From NCBI RefSeq assembly GCF_037126465.1, contig NC_088203.1:98456668-98520667 (forward strand): a stretch of 64,000 nt of DNA. The letters run 5' to 3'. The position numbers and the translations under genes were made by a program. Of the stretch, positions 1 through 10,987 are shown one piece after another. The first letter of the stretch is position 1, and the number at the start of each line of letters is the position of its first letter. The DNA is from Ornithodoros turicata. Lineage: Eukaryota > Arthropoda > Arachnida > Ixodida > Argasidae. The notes under the pieces were generated by a model. It did not search any database. It was not told the DNA's origin and saw only the letters and a program-made list of their open reading frames with translations.

Positions 1-179
1 TGGGCTTCCCAACAAATTGGGCGAGCAGTAACTCGCAGCTCCATTAGGGAGACCGTCAGCTTCAAGATAACGCGATATGGCCAGATGAAATATGGCTACG
101 CAGTGCGGATATGACGTCTCTCAACATTACGAAGCATTTTTCATCAGAAGTGATTTTTCCTGTTCTGGGCCCTCTCCGG

Positions 180-545
180 TACGTACTTTGGTGCGCTATA
201 TGCAGGAAGCGTAATAGGGAAAAAGAAAGAAAACATATGTTGGCAAATTCTCTGAATTTTGGCATTCTCCAAATACATCCTCATGGAAACGGGGACTATG
301 AATTCTTCGTGAATATTCTGAAGTCTGAATTCTTCTGCACGTGGACTTCTCAGATTTTCCGGAGCGTCTAATGTAATTTACCAGGCGTCTTCTTGGATGG
401 AAGTCATTGACAACGCTGCTGATATTGCTGATATTAATTATTCTGCAGTCTGCTCCTCTGCTTTAAGGTGTTGACGTACATGAATTGCGTGCTTCACTTT
501 CCTGTATCGACATGTTGATACATCGGTTTTCTGCTCATCAAGTGA
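180..545 (+). repeat. Dispersed repeat R1, copy 1
   Basis: This segment aligns by eye with 18585-18658 plus 19165-19452. Shared landmarks are the ATGCAGGAA..GTAATAGGGA start, a CCGGAGYGTCTAAT motif, GCTGCTGATAT.GCTGATATTAAT and GGTTTTCTGCT at the end. Copy 2 carries an extra ~500 bp (a TTAA-flanked MITE) that is absent here, so this copy shows the empty site. No coding potential is evident; the family is not recognised. Confidence 0.6.
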
Positions 546-856
546 AAGGGACCTGGGAGCTCGTCAACCTGGTCTTAACTTTTTTTCTCAGCTGTCCAGA
601 AAAAATATTTGATTGATTGTTGGCGACAGGTGTTTCTGAGCAGTCATTTTTGTCCATGTGTGCCACAAGGCTTAATTTGCCACTCTTCGCAATCTGTTGC
701 ATTCACGTATTGATGCATCGTCGCAATAGGCAATTTCAGATATTGCCCTTGTGCTCCGCACTGGGGCCCTCCGTCGCCCAAGTCACGCGCATCGCGCAAT
801 GCGTCGTGGGAAATGGTTTACATTCGTGCTCCTCTGCCTGTTGCTCGAAGGTGCGG
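546..856. other. No recognisable feature
   Basis: I see no gene, repeat or RNA signature here. The short ORFs overlap on both strands and look like chance. Confidence 0.5.
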
Positions 857-1005
857 GAGGTGAAGGAGAGAGAAAATCGAAACCGTTTGCGCTGTTCTTC
901 TTTTCTCTGACGCATGAAAACGAAATCCCAAGGTGCAGCGGGGCTTTCGCAACACGGCGCTCTCTGGTGGGCCACCCATGCAATTTCTGAAATCGTCTAT
1001 TGCAG
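857..1005 (+). pseudogene. Possible decayed third copy of the unidentified coding-like block
   Basis: A GAGGTGAAGGAG..GAAAA segment, an AAAACGAAA word and a closing CTGAAATCGTCT word occur in the same order and at similar spacing as in the block at 41705-41930. In one frame the end reads like SEIVYC, against PEIVFS and SAVVYW in the other two copies. The reading frame is broken. The similarity is weak enough that chance cannot be excluded. Confidence 0.3.
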
Positions 1006-2160
1006 AAGCTATAGCTTTCTAGCTGTTACTCTGTTCAATGCATCCTGCATACCGAGGGAATTTGTTTTGTATGCACGTGCAAGTATCGTATAGCTGACAT
1101 ACTGCGAAGCGACGCTGTGCAAAGACGGAACATTTAAAGGGCTGCTTACGCAAATGATGTCTCATTTTCCCTGTCTGCTACCGAGTCACATTTGGCCCCC
1201 TCCTGCTTCTCCTTTTCCGGTAGACGCTCGACGTATAGGACATCAATTCCACAGACGCAACAGTACCTGTCCCCGTTACTTCTAGGTAGCATTGCAATAT
1301 GAACCTGCTGTTCTGCAGTCATAATGAATGAGCTGAATCGCACAAAAGGAGGCGAAGTTACGCCAGCCATGCTCCTGATGAGCATTGCGGTTATTCATAA
1401 GAACTGCCACATCTCTTTGCGGCCTCTGGTTCATATATCTCTCATAACGGTTGCGACAACAAGACACTCGTAGCTTTGTGCACGTCAGCTCCTATAAAAA
1501 AAAGAAGAAAAAGCCACGTCAGACAGCTTCACATCGTGCCTCACAGTTAATATATTTGATGGAGCGCATTGCTGCGTTGCTGTGCTTTCGCTCCCCTTTC
1601 GCAACCCTTATGAAAGAAAGAGAACATAGAGAAGGCGCAAGACTGACATGTTCGCTATTTTTGTGACTCGACTCACGGGTCAACAATACAAGATTGCCAT
1701 GTTCGCATCGGCGAACGCAAACAGGTGGAATTGAAGGTGTATGGGATACGTCGAGATACGTGACAAGGAGAAAACCGCGTCCAAACCTCTCACAAGGTGA
1801 ACTAAGCGTGGGTGCCTTTAACCTAACTGCACGGCAAACATGACCGTTTATAGAAGCCACGCGTCTGTCGTCTCGAAGCGTAGGGTTTCCAGTTCAGAAA
1901 CTTCGTTTCCGCTCTCGTTGCTTACCCATTTCTTCTTCGAAGCTCAACTCCACATACCCGGCTTCCTAGAAATAGGGCGATTTCCAAACGTTGAAGATGT
2001 TATAGAGTTATAGAGCATAATAAACACCCCTTCGGGTGTTTTCTCTTTTTCAGTCCACCCATGCGCGCCATCGACTTTCATATCCCGGCACGGATTGAGC
2101 TGTCTGTGTGGTTTCTCTGGGTTCCCTGCAGGCGCTATATATATAGGGCAACTCTCGGCA
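1006..2160. other. No recognisable feature
   Basis: Nothing is recognisable apart from an A-rich run near 1495-1513. The two-strand ORFs of 60-113 codons carry no motif I know. Confidence 0.5.
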
Positions 2161-2164
2161 CAGT

Positions 2165-2340
2165 TTTCAATGATGGTGATGATGATGATGGGTAGAAGAA
2201 AAAAAATGGGGAGATCAGTCACCACTCAGTCGGACTGGCTACCCCAGTACACGTACGTAGAGCCAAAAAGGTAAAGGGGAACGGAGGTATGAAGAAGAAT
2301 TCTGTCGGCGAAAGAAGACGAAAGGCCACAATCCGAGCAG
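2165..2340 (-). mobile_element. LINE 3' end (hairpin tail type)
   Basis: On the minus strand positions 2245-2208 form GGGGTAGCCAGTC...GACTGATCTCCCC, with a GGGG/CCCC outer stem and an inner stem, followed by a CATCATCATCATC microsatellite. This matches the tail type seen after the LINE coding region at 35741. It lies directly downstream of another LINE 3' end, so it is a separate, heavily 5'-truncated insertion. Confidence 0.6.
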
Positions 2341-2740
2341 AGATGATGATGATGATGGGAGAAACAAAATGGAGATGTGAGCCCGCTCATCGAGGGAAAA
2401 GCTACCACAGGTCCAGTAGAGAAAAAGAAAAAAGGTGACAGAAAAAAAAAAAAAAACGTGTAAGAAGACGAGAGCTCTCCTATGCTCTTAACGAAGGCGA
2501 TGAGTGAACGCTGTGCACCCTGACGATGAATCGAAGCCATTCGCCTAGCACTTTCACGACGTCAAATGGTCGGCTATCAAGAGGGTCCAGGGATTTCTGA
2601 AGTTGCAAACGTGCAGTGTGAAACCGCGCACATTCGAGAAGAATATGTTCCGAATATTCACGTACACCACATGTTGAACACAACCACGAAGGCTGGGCGC
2701 ATAATCTTGAACAGAAAGGTGTTGGCCAATGGGACATTGG
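2341..2740 (-). pseudogene. LINE ORF2 C-terminus with 3' UTR, 5'-truncated
   Basis: The minus-strand frame at 2480-2737 reads through a CX2CX7HX4C knuckle (LCSTCGV...EHILLEC) and a C-terminal DSRPFDVVKVLGEW segment. This is the region that follows RNase H in the other LINE copies of the window. The 3' UTR runs to about 2345 and holds a degenerate GGTAGC...ACATCTCC hairpin (2406-2371) and a TCATCATCATC tail. RNase H and RT are absent. It is non-functional. Confidence 0.65.
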
Positions 2741-2850
2741 GACCTATCTCACATCTAATGTTTCGCGTGTAATAGGGTAGTGTACTGCTCTCCAGTGGTG
2801 AATCACCCAAGATCATTGTCGCGATTTATTTGTTGTTGTTGCTGCTGTTG
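2741..2850 (+). mobile_element. LINE 3' end (hairpin tail type), inverted relative to the copy at 3005
   Basis: GGGTAGTG...AATCACCC (2775-2808) folds with an outer GGGT/ACCC stem and an inner ACTGCT/AGTGGT stem, followed by a TTGTTGTTGTTGCTG microsatellite. The flanking ~70 bp is nearly the reverse complement of 3048-3122, so two tails of one subfamily lie in opposite orientation about 250 bp apart. Confidence 0.6.
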
Positions 2851-3004
2851 TTTTTGTTGAGTCAGAGTCTGCGAGGCAAGGCTTCGAGAGGCCGGGACAT
2901 CCGCGAAGGGATTCGGTAAGACAGGTTCGGGTCAATTCTGCGCCGCAGCGACGTCGGCTCTGCGGAATTCGACCACTGACTCCGAAATGAACCACGCTGG
3001 ATGA

Positions 3005-3935
3005 CGCGCAACATACTACTACTGCTACTACTACTACTACTAAATCATGACTATGGCCTGGGGTGATTCACCGCTTGAGAGCAGTACACTACCCCATTAC
3101 ACGAGAAGCGTGAGATGTGAAATATGAAAATGAAGTTATGTGCAAGTACAACTCTTGAACTCCCGTCCTCTGGTTGCGCAACGCTACGTCACACAAAAGG
3201 AAGAAGCACATGAAAGAAGCGCCAATGGGCCTTGAGATGCAGGGGAGGCCCCTACAGCGTCTGGAGCAAGCCGGTAGCCAAGAGGAACTCCAAGAACATC
3301 AGAAGTCCGCGACGGTGTTGGACATGGCTCTGACATGGGCCAAGAATTGCAGCCAGGTTGAACGTCTGTCGGCTAGCACCACTCAACTGAGCATAGAGTT
3401 GCCGCCTCTCCGTTTCGTAGAGCTTACATTCTATTAGGACGTGCTCAATGTTCGCTACGACGCCACATTTGGAGCATAGGTAGCTGTCACAGTATTCGAT
3501 TCGGCACTTGAATTGGGGAGTGAAGGCTACGTTGAGACGAAGCCTGTGCAGAAGGGACGTAGAATAGCGTGGTAAACGGCGCAACATAGGTTTCGCATCC
3601 TCAGAGGTGAAATATATCTTTTGCGTGGGACCTCGTTGGTGAGCATCACGTGCTTCTCTGTCAGCAGCAGCATTCCCAGCAATGCCGATGTCACCGGGGG
3701 TCCATTGGAGCTCGATTGTGTGTCCTTTCGCGACAGCGGCATTGTACGGTAAAATGATGTCGTACACAGCGACCACAAGGCCGCTGGAAGCCACAGGTGC
3801 GCGTAGTGCTTGCAGGCCACTCTTGGAATCAGAAAGGATTGACCAGTCACCAGGTGTTGCTTCGTTGGCAATGTACTGGACGGCATTGAGAACAAAAGCG
3901 AGCAGAGAATCAAACGATACGTGAGTCATAATATA
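3005..3935 (-). pseudogene. LINE ORF2 RNase H and C-terminus with 3' UTR
   Basis: The minus-strand frame 3929-3252 (225 codons) covers the second half of an RNase H domain: WSILSDSKSGLQAL carries the third catalytic Asp, and the WTPGDIGIAGNAAAD motif has Asp where relatives have the catalytic His (GH). HRLRLNVAFTPQF and the CX2CX7HX4C knuckle (LCSKCGV...EHVLIEC) follow, and the frame ends in LLATGLLQTL. The first catalytic Asp is lost to 5' truncation. The 3' UTR runs to about 3005 with a hairpin at 3095-3060 and a TAGTAGTAG tail. RNase H normally degrades the RNA strand during target-primed reverse transcription. This copy is dead. Confidence 0.8.
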
Positions 3936-4235
3936 GTGTTCTACGTGTCCTAAATGTGTCCCATAGGGATCCTACAGGTCAATTTTACACACCAGACAAG
4001 TGCGCCGATATTCAGGATAATTATGTTGCTTCCGTTTTTACCAGGTCGTGCACTCCAAGTATCATTAATACATCGTCGTGCAACCTCCCTCAGACGCATC
4101 ACGTAGAAATCAACTACAACGGTGTTGTAGAAGGACGCAGACTGTCGTCAACCTCGGTATTTGGTGCGATCAACTCAAAAATACTTAAAATAACACGAAA
4201 TATGTCTCCGCAAAATTCTTAACGCCAATACTGTC
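3936..4235. other. No recognisable feature
   Basis: Nothing recognisable; this may include decayed sequence upstream of the RT fragment that follows. Confidence 0.4.
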
Positions 4236-5000
4236 ACAATGACTAATGTCCGGTGATATCCCAACTGACTGGTCAATCGGGAAGGTCATTCCAGTATTTA
4301 AGTCCGGTAGCAAGCATGACCCACACCCAGACCAATCTCTCTTATCAGTGTACCGTGCAAATTCATGGAGCATACAACCTGTTGACACTGATAAATCTAA
4401 AATTATGCCTTTCACACGTCGTAACCATACCGTTGCACACTATCTTTCTCAGCGTCTTTAATCTCAACAGTGTCTTTTCATTCAAATATCTGGGTGTTGT
4501 GTTAACAACCAATCCCTCTTGGTCTAGCCATATCTCATACATTACATCGTGACCACGCAGCCTCAAGCTGGCGCCGCCGTCGGTAAAATAAAATTAGCTT
4601 CCAACACTTTAGTCAGGCATTGTTGCCGGCTTGAATATGTCGTGCCCATCTGGGATCCTCACCAAGCTTGTCTCATTCACTCCATCGAAACCGTCCAGAA
4701 TCGTGCTGTCCTCTTCATCCTCAACGACTACAGCACTATGAAACTCTCCCTTTCCCTGCCTCCTCTAATGACACGTCGCTCTCTGTCCAGTCTATGCCTT
4801 TTTCATTAGATATTTCACAACACAACTTTACATTATTCTATCTAAGCTATCTATGATACATCTCCGACCGTCTCGATCATCATATGAAAGTCAAGATGGA
4901 TCACTGCAATAACAGTTACTGCCATGAATCATTCATCCCGCGCACATCAATGCTCTGGAAAGACCTTCGCGGTGAATGTCCCTCATTGAGGAACCAGAGT
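4236..5000 (+). pseudogene. Decayed jockey/CR1-like non-LTR reverse transcriptase
   Basis: Several frames together show reverse-transcriptase blocks. Near 4249 GDIPTDWSIGKVIPVFKSG is the start of the RT fingers. From about 4390 DKSKIMPFTRR leads to FKYLGVVLTTNPSWSSHI, the block after the catalytic palm. From about 4620 LEYVVPIWDPHQ..LIHSIETVQNRA is the thumb region. A last stretch near 4905-4970 resembles the C-terminal NSYCHESFIPRT..W region. The palm with the catalytic Asp pair appears deleted between 4330 and 4390, and frameshifts and stops are frequent. The family resembles jockey or CR1 elements; the exact clade is uncertain. Confidence 0.7.
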
Positions 5001-5234
5001 TGAGTTGAGTTGAAAGAGAGAAGTAAGAAATTGAGAAAAAGGCACTCACTAGGAGAGCCGGCAGATCCAGATCACTTAGAAAAACAAAATTATTCTACAA
5101 TTACAGAGACAAGGACGAACCTCATTTGTTTCAAACAGTCCAGTCTGCGGTTCACTTACCTGGCATTTCTTATTAACCAATAGCAGTTTCTAACCTGTTC
5201 CGATGTATTTCTGTTATTTCTCCGTTTTTATATG

Positions 5235-5785
5235 CCAGCAGCGCTTCCTCGACCCATCACTACGCTCATCCACAGGGTCCGCCTCAACGTGTGCCATACA
5301 GCGGCCGACAATTGTTTAAGCTCGGCAAGGTTTCATCCTCCAATTTCGGTCTGTGTGATGTAGTTGAAGACGTGGATCATATACTCCAAGACTGCCCGAG
5401 GTACAATATACAACACCGTTGTACCCTTGTGTCATCGCTGGCCCGCCTGGATAATCGTCCGTACTACAGCGCAAAGCTTCTTGGGTGCTGGCCCGGAAAT
5501 CAGCTCATACGATCTGCCAAACGCTCCTCGTCTCGACGGACCTCTTTGACGCTGTGTGACGCTCTTTGTTTTTTGTGCATAAAGATTTTCAGATGTGAAC
5601 TCTCCTACACTGTTGCCTTTTTTGTGCCAAGTTTTGTGGTGATGTTTTCATCTGTTCCGTTTCAAAGTATATAGATTTGCATAGTTTCCCTTTCTTCTTT
5701 TCTGAATAACGCGTCCTGGAGTAGCCAGTCCCGAGTGGCTCGGGACTAACATCTCCATTTCTTTTTTACTTTCACATATCAAATC
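5235..5785 (+). pseudogene. LINE ORF2 C-terminus with 3' UTR
   Basis: From 5243 the frame reads PRPITTLIHRVRLNVC, then shifts near 5300 into a frame that continues RQLFKLGKVSSSNFGLCDVV..DHILQDC. The knuckle has lost its first Cys (Phe instead). The 3' UTR contains the best hairpin of the window: TGGAG/CTCCA outside and a perfect 9-bp AGTCCCGAG/CTCGGGACT stem inside (5717-5757). A close relative of this UTR is at 28143-28301. The copy is 5'-truncated and frameshifted. Confidence 0.7.
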
Positions 5786-5789
5786 AAAC

Positions 5790-5997
5790 CAAATATGTTA
5801 CTTCTGTATTTTGTTTTGCATATCATCAGTGCATATATTGTTAATTTTAGCACACGGTATTCATTCTTATTTTTATCTGTTTATCCTTGTTTATCTGTGC
5901 TGTTTGATGTATCTCATTTTTATTAACTTTATGTATAGTAATGTGCCCTAACTTCGTTATGCAATGCCTATAAATAATTAAATGAATACAAAAATTT
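5790..5997 (+). mobile_element. Possible CR1-like 3' tail
   Basis: AT-rich sequence ends in CTATAAATAATTAAATGAATAC, which resembles the short-repeat tails of CR1-type elements. No coding part is left. The call rests on tail style only. Confidence 0.3.
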
Positions 5998-6475
5998 GCA
6001 GAAACCACTTCGCTGATTCTCTACGATACGCGAATCATCGTGTATGAAGTCTCACGACATCACGTACAAGAAGATGCCAGATCTTGTTACGATGTCGGAT
6101 AGCCACATCGCAACTTACGACGCAGCTCACTATGAATACAAGGACGCAATTACGCCAGCACCACCGATAAGACGCTCTTGAACGTCTTTGCATTGCTGCC
6201 GGCATTGTTACCGCCCCGGGTTGAGGATACGAGTTTCTCTCATGGGCCAAAACGGCATTGAAGCGACATACAGACTTGGTCTTGTCCCGTCTCCGTGCGC
6301 TGTTTCCGCTCCTCTTCTGTGGGTGGTGGCCGCTTGCGAGGCCCCATCTCATCTGACACAACGAATGCCTCAAGGTCGGTTTTATGAACGGTTTATTATA
6401 AACGCCTTACGACGCAATCATTGACGTCAGCGCCACTGCAGCGCGCCACCTAGAAATCGGTTTTGCATCGTTCTG
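5998..6475. other. No recognisable feature
   Basis: Nothing recognisable. The last 50 bp are GC-rich and lead into a tandem duplication. Confidence 0.4.
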
Positions 6476-6612
6476 GATGCGAATGTGAACGAGTGCGTAC
6501 TACCGCTCCGTGTACGCGCGGCGCGGGTGTGGCTCCTTGCGCCGCAGGCAATCGGGTGCGATTGTGAAGGAGTGCGTACTGCCGCTCCGTTTGGACGCGG
6601 CTCAGGCATACC
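6476..6612 (+). repeat. Imperfect tandem duplication, period about 80 bp
   Basis: The words GTGAACGAGTGCGTACTACCGCTCCGT and GTGAAGGAGTGCGTACTGCCGCTCCGT recur about 80 bp apart, each in GC-rich context and followed by CGCG. There are two units, with a few substitutions between them. Confidence 0.6.
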
Positions 6613-6617
6613 TCCTA

Positions 6618-6861
6618 CACTCTTAAAAATGAACTTCACCGCATAGCACGCTCCTAGCCAACCATGATCTCGAATGATATCGTTATCTGCCTTGATTTGT
6701 TGAAAACGGGAGGCGTACGCCTTTTTTGTGACACTTATGCATAATTGTTACAAAAAAGGCGTACGCCTGCCGTTTTCAACAAATCCGAGCAGATAACGAT
6801 ATCATTCGAGATTATGGTTGGCTAGGAGCGTGCTATGTGGTGAAGTTCATTTCTGAGAGTG
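6618..6861. mobile_element. Palindromic MITE, copy 1 (CACTCTTAAAAATGAAC family)
   Basis: The element is a near-perfect inverted repeat over its whole 244 bp, with arms of about 115 bp meeting near an AT-rich loop. Its start CACTCTTAAAAATGAACTTC pairs with the end GAAGTTCATTTCTGAGAGTG. It is flanked by TA on both sides, as expected for Tc1/mariner-type target duplication. Three more copies lie at 10092, 49277 and 60790. It has no transposase, so it must have been moved in trans. Confidence 0.85.
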
Positions 6862-7084
6862 TATTACGAGGCCAGGACACGTACCACTTTTTCAGTGTTA
6901 GTAGGTAACGACCGCTCCGCATTAATAGTGTCACGGCTGTCAGTCCCCATCACAAGGCACAGCGTACAGACACAATAGTCCCGTAGTCCTAATGTATAGA
7001 AGTTATAAGGCACTGATGAACTGGGATGGTTCGAAAAATCCCAGTAGAGCCTACAATGCGACCGCTTGGTGGTGTGCCGGCAGA

Positions 7085-7955
7085 GGACCTTAAATTTTCG
7101 CAGCGTCGAAAGGGCGGGCATCCGGAGCAGCCAAGCTCACTTGTAGGGCCCTGCGACTGTCGGCGTATTTCGACCAATCGAGAAGGATATGTTCCGAGTC
7201 TTTTATGACATCGCATCGACCGCAGTTGGGGGAAGCACACTTGCCCAATTTGTGCAACAAGCGAGCGCTATGTGAGACGCTCAGTCGAAGCCTATGCACA
7301 AGGGACGCAGCAGGTCGAAGTACGGATGGAGGCGGTTGGAGCTCATGGACAACCCTGTATAACAACGACGACTGTGCAGATGTAAACGAGCTGGCCACTA
7401 GCGTAGCGAGAGCACCTCGGCATGCAGCAGTATCCGCCAGTCTCGTTTTCGGGGATGCCACAGTGACTAGACATCCATAGGAACTGCATGCCATACCCCG
7501 CTGTGACCGCAATCTCATGTCTGTGCAGCACGGGTCCGGACAAAAGTTTACGGAGCACCAGAGTAGGGTATACAGTCATCGGAGCGATACCGTTGCTGCA
7601 AACAGGAACAGATAGACTTACAAACATGTGACAGGGCACCCCGTGCACCTCTCAGTAATTGTGTCCACTCCCGTTCGCTGCTAGGGTGTCGCTCCGATCA
7701 AGAAATACGTCGCTCTGGTGTTCCGTAAACCTTTGTCGGGATCTGTACATCTTGCATCAGGGCTTCGAGACATCCGGCAACAAACATAGAGGCCAGTGCC
7801 ACCAAGCCACATTTTGAGTCACTGTAAATGGACCACCGAGAGCTGTTCGGCTGATTCGCAATGTAGCTTAATACCGTATGCGTCCCGTACAGCTCAGCCG
7901 CTGAAGCTGAAGCGACGTACGACAGACATGCAGATGTTTCAACATCTTAATTGTA
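7085..7955 (-). pseudogene. LINE RNase H and C-terminus, split by a MITE
   Basis: On the minus strand the part above 7745 reads ASAAELYG..VLSYIANQ, then SRWSIYSDSKCGLVAL, which carries the second and third RNase H carboxylates. After the MITE (7526-7745) the frame resumes with EIAVTAGYGMQFLWMSSHCGI, shifts frame within the GNETADTAA motif, and continues to HRLRLSVSHSARLLHKLGK and a knuckle with its last Cys changed to Trp (CGRCDV..EHILLDW). At least one frameshift and the insertion make it non-functional. Confidence 0.75.
7526..7745. mobile_element. TA-type MITE inside a LINE (CAGCTTGGGACAAAAG family)
   Basis: The 220-bp element has inverted ends: GGACAAAAGTTTACGGAGCACC on the left and GGTGTTCCGTAAACCTTTGTC on the right. 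It shares internal words with the copy at 26566 (for example CTCAGTA and TGCTGCTAGGGTGTCGC). It interrupts the RNase H reading frame of a LINE, so it arrived after that LINE. Confidence 0.75.
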
Positions 7956-8587
7956 TTGTAATTGTATCAACGTGCGGTATCTTGACCCTCGATCACCGCG
8001 TAAGGTTTTCAACGAAGCCTGTCCAGGGCACACGATTCTCAAGAGCAAAACGCCGTCATATTGCAGGCTCGGTAATGAGACGCCACAAACAAACCACTGA
8101 AGTTTTCGGAACGCCTGATCGCCAAACGACGACACTTTGCCACGACCGCGTCATAAAAAAAGAATAGTGCGGATGGCATTTACGTAATATATGCACTTCA
8201 CCTTTCTTTTGTTTACAGATCACTGTTGATTAAAGTGCCATTGCATCATGATATGCGCTGTATATGGGGTCAGGACTGGTCGATATGCTGAAGTTGGACA
8301 TGAAAAGTATAACACAAGGACTAGGACTTCTCAAGTATACGGCTGTTTCCTTCAAGTTGCCTTGACAGTACCGTTACCTTGACAGAAATACAAAGGAAAC
8401 GGAATTCATTCGCGCTTTCCCTGCTCCGCAGGAGGTGAGCACGGCGATGCGGATAAGGCGTCCAATAATTGCGAGAAATTGTTGGTGAAGACGAATGTGG
8501 GGCAGCCCCGTATTGTGGTGCTTCTTGAAAATGAGAGAAGATGGAAAAGCGCGCGCTTTTTCATCTTCTCCACCGCTCGAGAACCAG
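7956..8587. other. No recognisable feature
   Basis: Nothing recognisable. Confidence 0.45.
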
Positions 8588-8890
8588 CGGCATGGCCGAG
8601 CGGCTTAAGGCGTCCCGCTCGTTGGCCGGGGCCAAGTTGGGGCTGATGACAGGGAGGTGGTGGGTTCGAATCTTACCACCGGCTGTGTTGTCTGAGGTTT
8701 CCTCTGGGTTTTCCGAAGACTTTCCAGACAAATGCCGGCACAGTTCCCCTGAAGTCGGCCCAGGACGCATACTAACCCCCTGTCTCCCACTCCTTCCTGC
8801 TGTCCTTTCTCCAGCAGCCCGCATCTGTACGCCGCTTATAGTCACATTTGCTTCGCGGAATTTAACACGGAATTTTATTTTTTAAAATCT
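8588..8890 (+). mobile_element. tRNA-derived SINE, near full length
   Basis: The head carries RNA polymerase III promoter boxes: A box TGGCCGAGCGG at 8593-8603 and B box GGTTCGAATC at 8663-8672. These resemble a class II (Leu/Ser-like) tRNA. The body follows: CCGGCTGTG, two GGGTTTTCC-type words, GACAAATGCCGGCACAGTTCCC, GTCGGCCCAGGACGCA and TTGCTTCGCGG, ending in an AT-rich tail. The same body occurs at 8933, 10107 (minus) and 22245. I recall this family from ixodid ticks. SINEs encode no protein and borrow LINE machinery. Confidence 0.8.
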
Positions 8891-8932
8891 ACTGCTCAAG
8901 AAGCGCGCAATTTGCGCTTTCCTTCGCGCACA

Positions 8933-9136
8933 ATCACCGGCTGTGCTGTCTGAAGTTTTCCCTAGGTTTTCCGGCAGTCTTTTTAGACGAATGTCGGCAC
9001 AGTGCCCTCTGAAGTGGGCCCGAGACGCATCCTAACCCCCTTGTCTCCCACTCCTTCCTGCTGTCCTCTCTCCACCTGTCCACGTCTGTACACTGCTCAT
9101 AGCGACAGTTGCTTCGCGAAAAAAAAGTCAGCAACG
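8933..9136 (+). mobile_element. SINE body, 5'-truncated, second copy in tandem
   Basis: The body starts at ACCGGCTGTGCTGTCTG and runs through CCGGCAGTC, GTCGGCACAGTGCCC, GGGCCCGAGACGCA and TTGCTTCGCGA to an A8 run. The tRNA head is missing. It lies head-to-tail behind the copy at 8588 and differs from it at many positions, so it is an independent insertion or an old tandem copy. Confidence 0.8.
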
Positions 9137-10089
9137 ACGCAACGGATGAATTCCGTTCATCTCGTATTGCTGTTGTCAAGGTACCGGCATCTTCCATTCC
9201 GCGAGGGAACATTTTCGCTCTTTAGGGTTCCTTAAGTGATCCATGGAACCAGCAAATGGAAGAACCGCGAGAACGTCGCCAACGACACACAGCAGTGCTT
9301 CAACACTGTCTCAAGGGTTTCATGTGTCACGCATTATGCAAACGGTGCAAAGCAAATTAACGCTGAGCACGTTCTGATAAGATCTGGTGTCTGAAAATGA
9401 CAGCGTTCTTAAGGGCCTATCTAGGAATTGCCAATCGTTACGTGCTACATCTACTTAAAACTTCTCAAGCAATTACACTCGAAAAAAAAAACTTCACCCA
9501 ACTCGTTCAAGTTCAATTTCGTCCTAAGCGCCTCGCAACATGGCGAACAAGCTGTGGGTGTATGAAGCGTTCTACAGTTTCTTGCGTCATACATTCAGCA
9601 TGAAACTGGTTAATCATTTCTATGTAGGACCTCAGCTCGCCGAAGACATGCTAAGAATGTTGACGTCTTTTGAGTAATAGTACAGACACTTCGTACTTTG
9701 ATGGGTGAGATTATAAGACCTTATGGAGTTTGCGAGGGCTATCTGACGTTTATCGGGTATGTTCATGAGTCATGTCCTTATACTGCCTTATATACTTTGC
9801 GATGTAAAAGAATTTACGCATAGCACACCGAGGATTATGCGTATATCTATTTTATCTTTAAATCCAATTTATTTTTATTTTTCCTTATCTTCTAACGTCT
9901 TGAACTCCAAAACTGCCAACGAAGCTGACTTTCCCTACTTGGTAAAAATTAGCCAGGCCAAAGGATGTAACTCTGCAGAAACGCGCAAGAAACAAGAAAA
10001 TGAAATTGTGATCATCCAAATGAACCATCGCACAGTTCATACACAGTCTGCGCCCTCGCAACAAGGCAATTCCGTGCGCCCACGTGTTA
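9137..10089. other. No recognisable feature
   Basis: Nothing recognisable; AT-rich around 9840-9890. Confidence 0.45.
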
Positions 10090-10091
10090 TA

Positions 10092-10529
10092 CACTCTTAA
10101 AAATGATGGTGGTGGTGGTGATGGTGATGGTGATAGGGCTTGCCGTTGTCGGCCTCACGTATGTGGGCAACGTCACGACTGACGCCCTGGGGAAATGTGC
10201 GTCCTGGGCCGACTTCTAGAGGAACTGTGCCGACATATGTCTGAAAGCGTCTGAGGAAAACCCAGGAAAAACCCCAGACAGCACAGCCTCTTAAAAATGA
10301 ACTTCACCGCATAGCACGCTCCTAGCCAACCATAATCTCGGATGATATCTTCCCTGATTTGCTGAAAACGGGAGGCGTACGCCTTTTTTTGTGACAATTA
10401 TGAACAGCATAAGTGTCACAAAAAAGGCGTACGCCTCCCGTTTTCAGCAAATCAGGGCAGATAACGATATCATTCGAGATAATGGTTGGTTAGGAGCGTG
10501 CTACGCGGTGAAGTTCATTTTTAAGAGTG
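10092..10529. mobile_element. Palindromic MITE, copy 2, split by a SINE
   Basis: The MITE starts at CACTCTTAAAAATGA (10092), is interrupted at 10107-10287, and resumes at CTCTTAAAAATGAACTTCACC to end at TTTTAAGAGTG (10529), flanked by TA. Its arms pair around a central AATTATGAACAGCATAAGTG loop. The internal SINE proves the MITE is older than that SINE insertion. Confidence 0.85.
10107..10287 (-). mobile_element. SINE nested in a MITE, with 13-bp TSD
   Basis: Read on the minus strand, GGCTGTGCTGTCTGGGG, GTCGGCACAGTTCC and GTCGGCCCAGGACGCA match the SINE body at 8588. A CACCATCACCATCACCACC microsatellite tail follows. The 13 bp CTCTTAAAAATGA is present on both sides (10094-10106 and 10288-10300), a target-site duplication. 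The tRNA head is missing. The duplicated bases are MITE sequence. Confidence 0.85.
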
Positions 10530-10531
10530 TA

Positions 10532-10987
10532 TGTTTATCGTTCGTGGTAGCACATGGTATGCTGATACACATTCCTGAACGTGACATCAGTTGAAGCCAG
10601 CACGCAGGATGATTATCGTGATTGTCGTAGACCCTTCATGATTCCTTCGGAAGCTATTCCTCGGACGCGACCTTTGTCGTATGCAGACACGCGGGCGACG
10701 ATAGGCGAGCATTTCTTACGTCCACCATGATGTCGCATGTGGCAACGGCGCGTAAACGCACTTGGAAAGATTTGGTTTCTTATGGAGAGATTCATTGGCT
10801 CCCACTTCGCTGATAATCGAGACATGTGTTAAATGTTTAGCAATATGGCTGTTGATATGCAAGGACCGAAACGAGCACACTTTTCTTTTTGTTCGGGAAG
10901 AAGAGAGTGAGGCCAGTAAAGTTCTCGTGACCTGCGCTCATACTTATGGAAAAATTGATGTATGTGTGCAGTTAAAAAATAAATAAA
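10532..10987. other. No recognisable feature
   Basis: Nothing recognisable. Confidence 0.45.

Noticed and set aside
8588..8684. Possible functional tRNA gene
   Set aside because: A and B boxes are present, but the sequence runs straight into the SINE body and lacks a clean acceptor stem; it is a SINE head.
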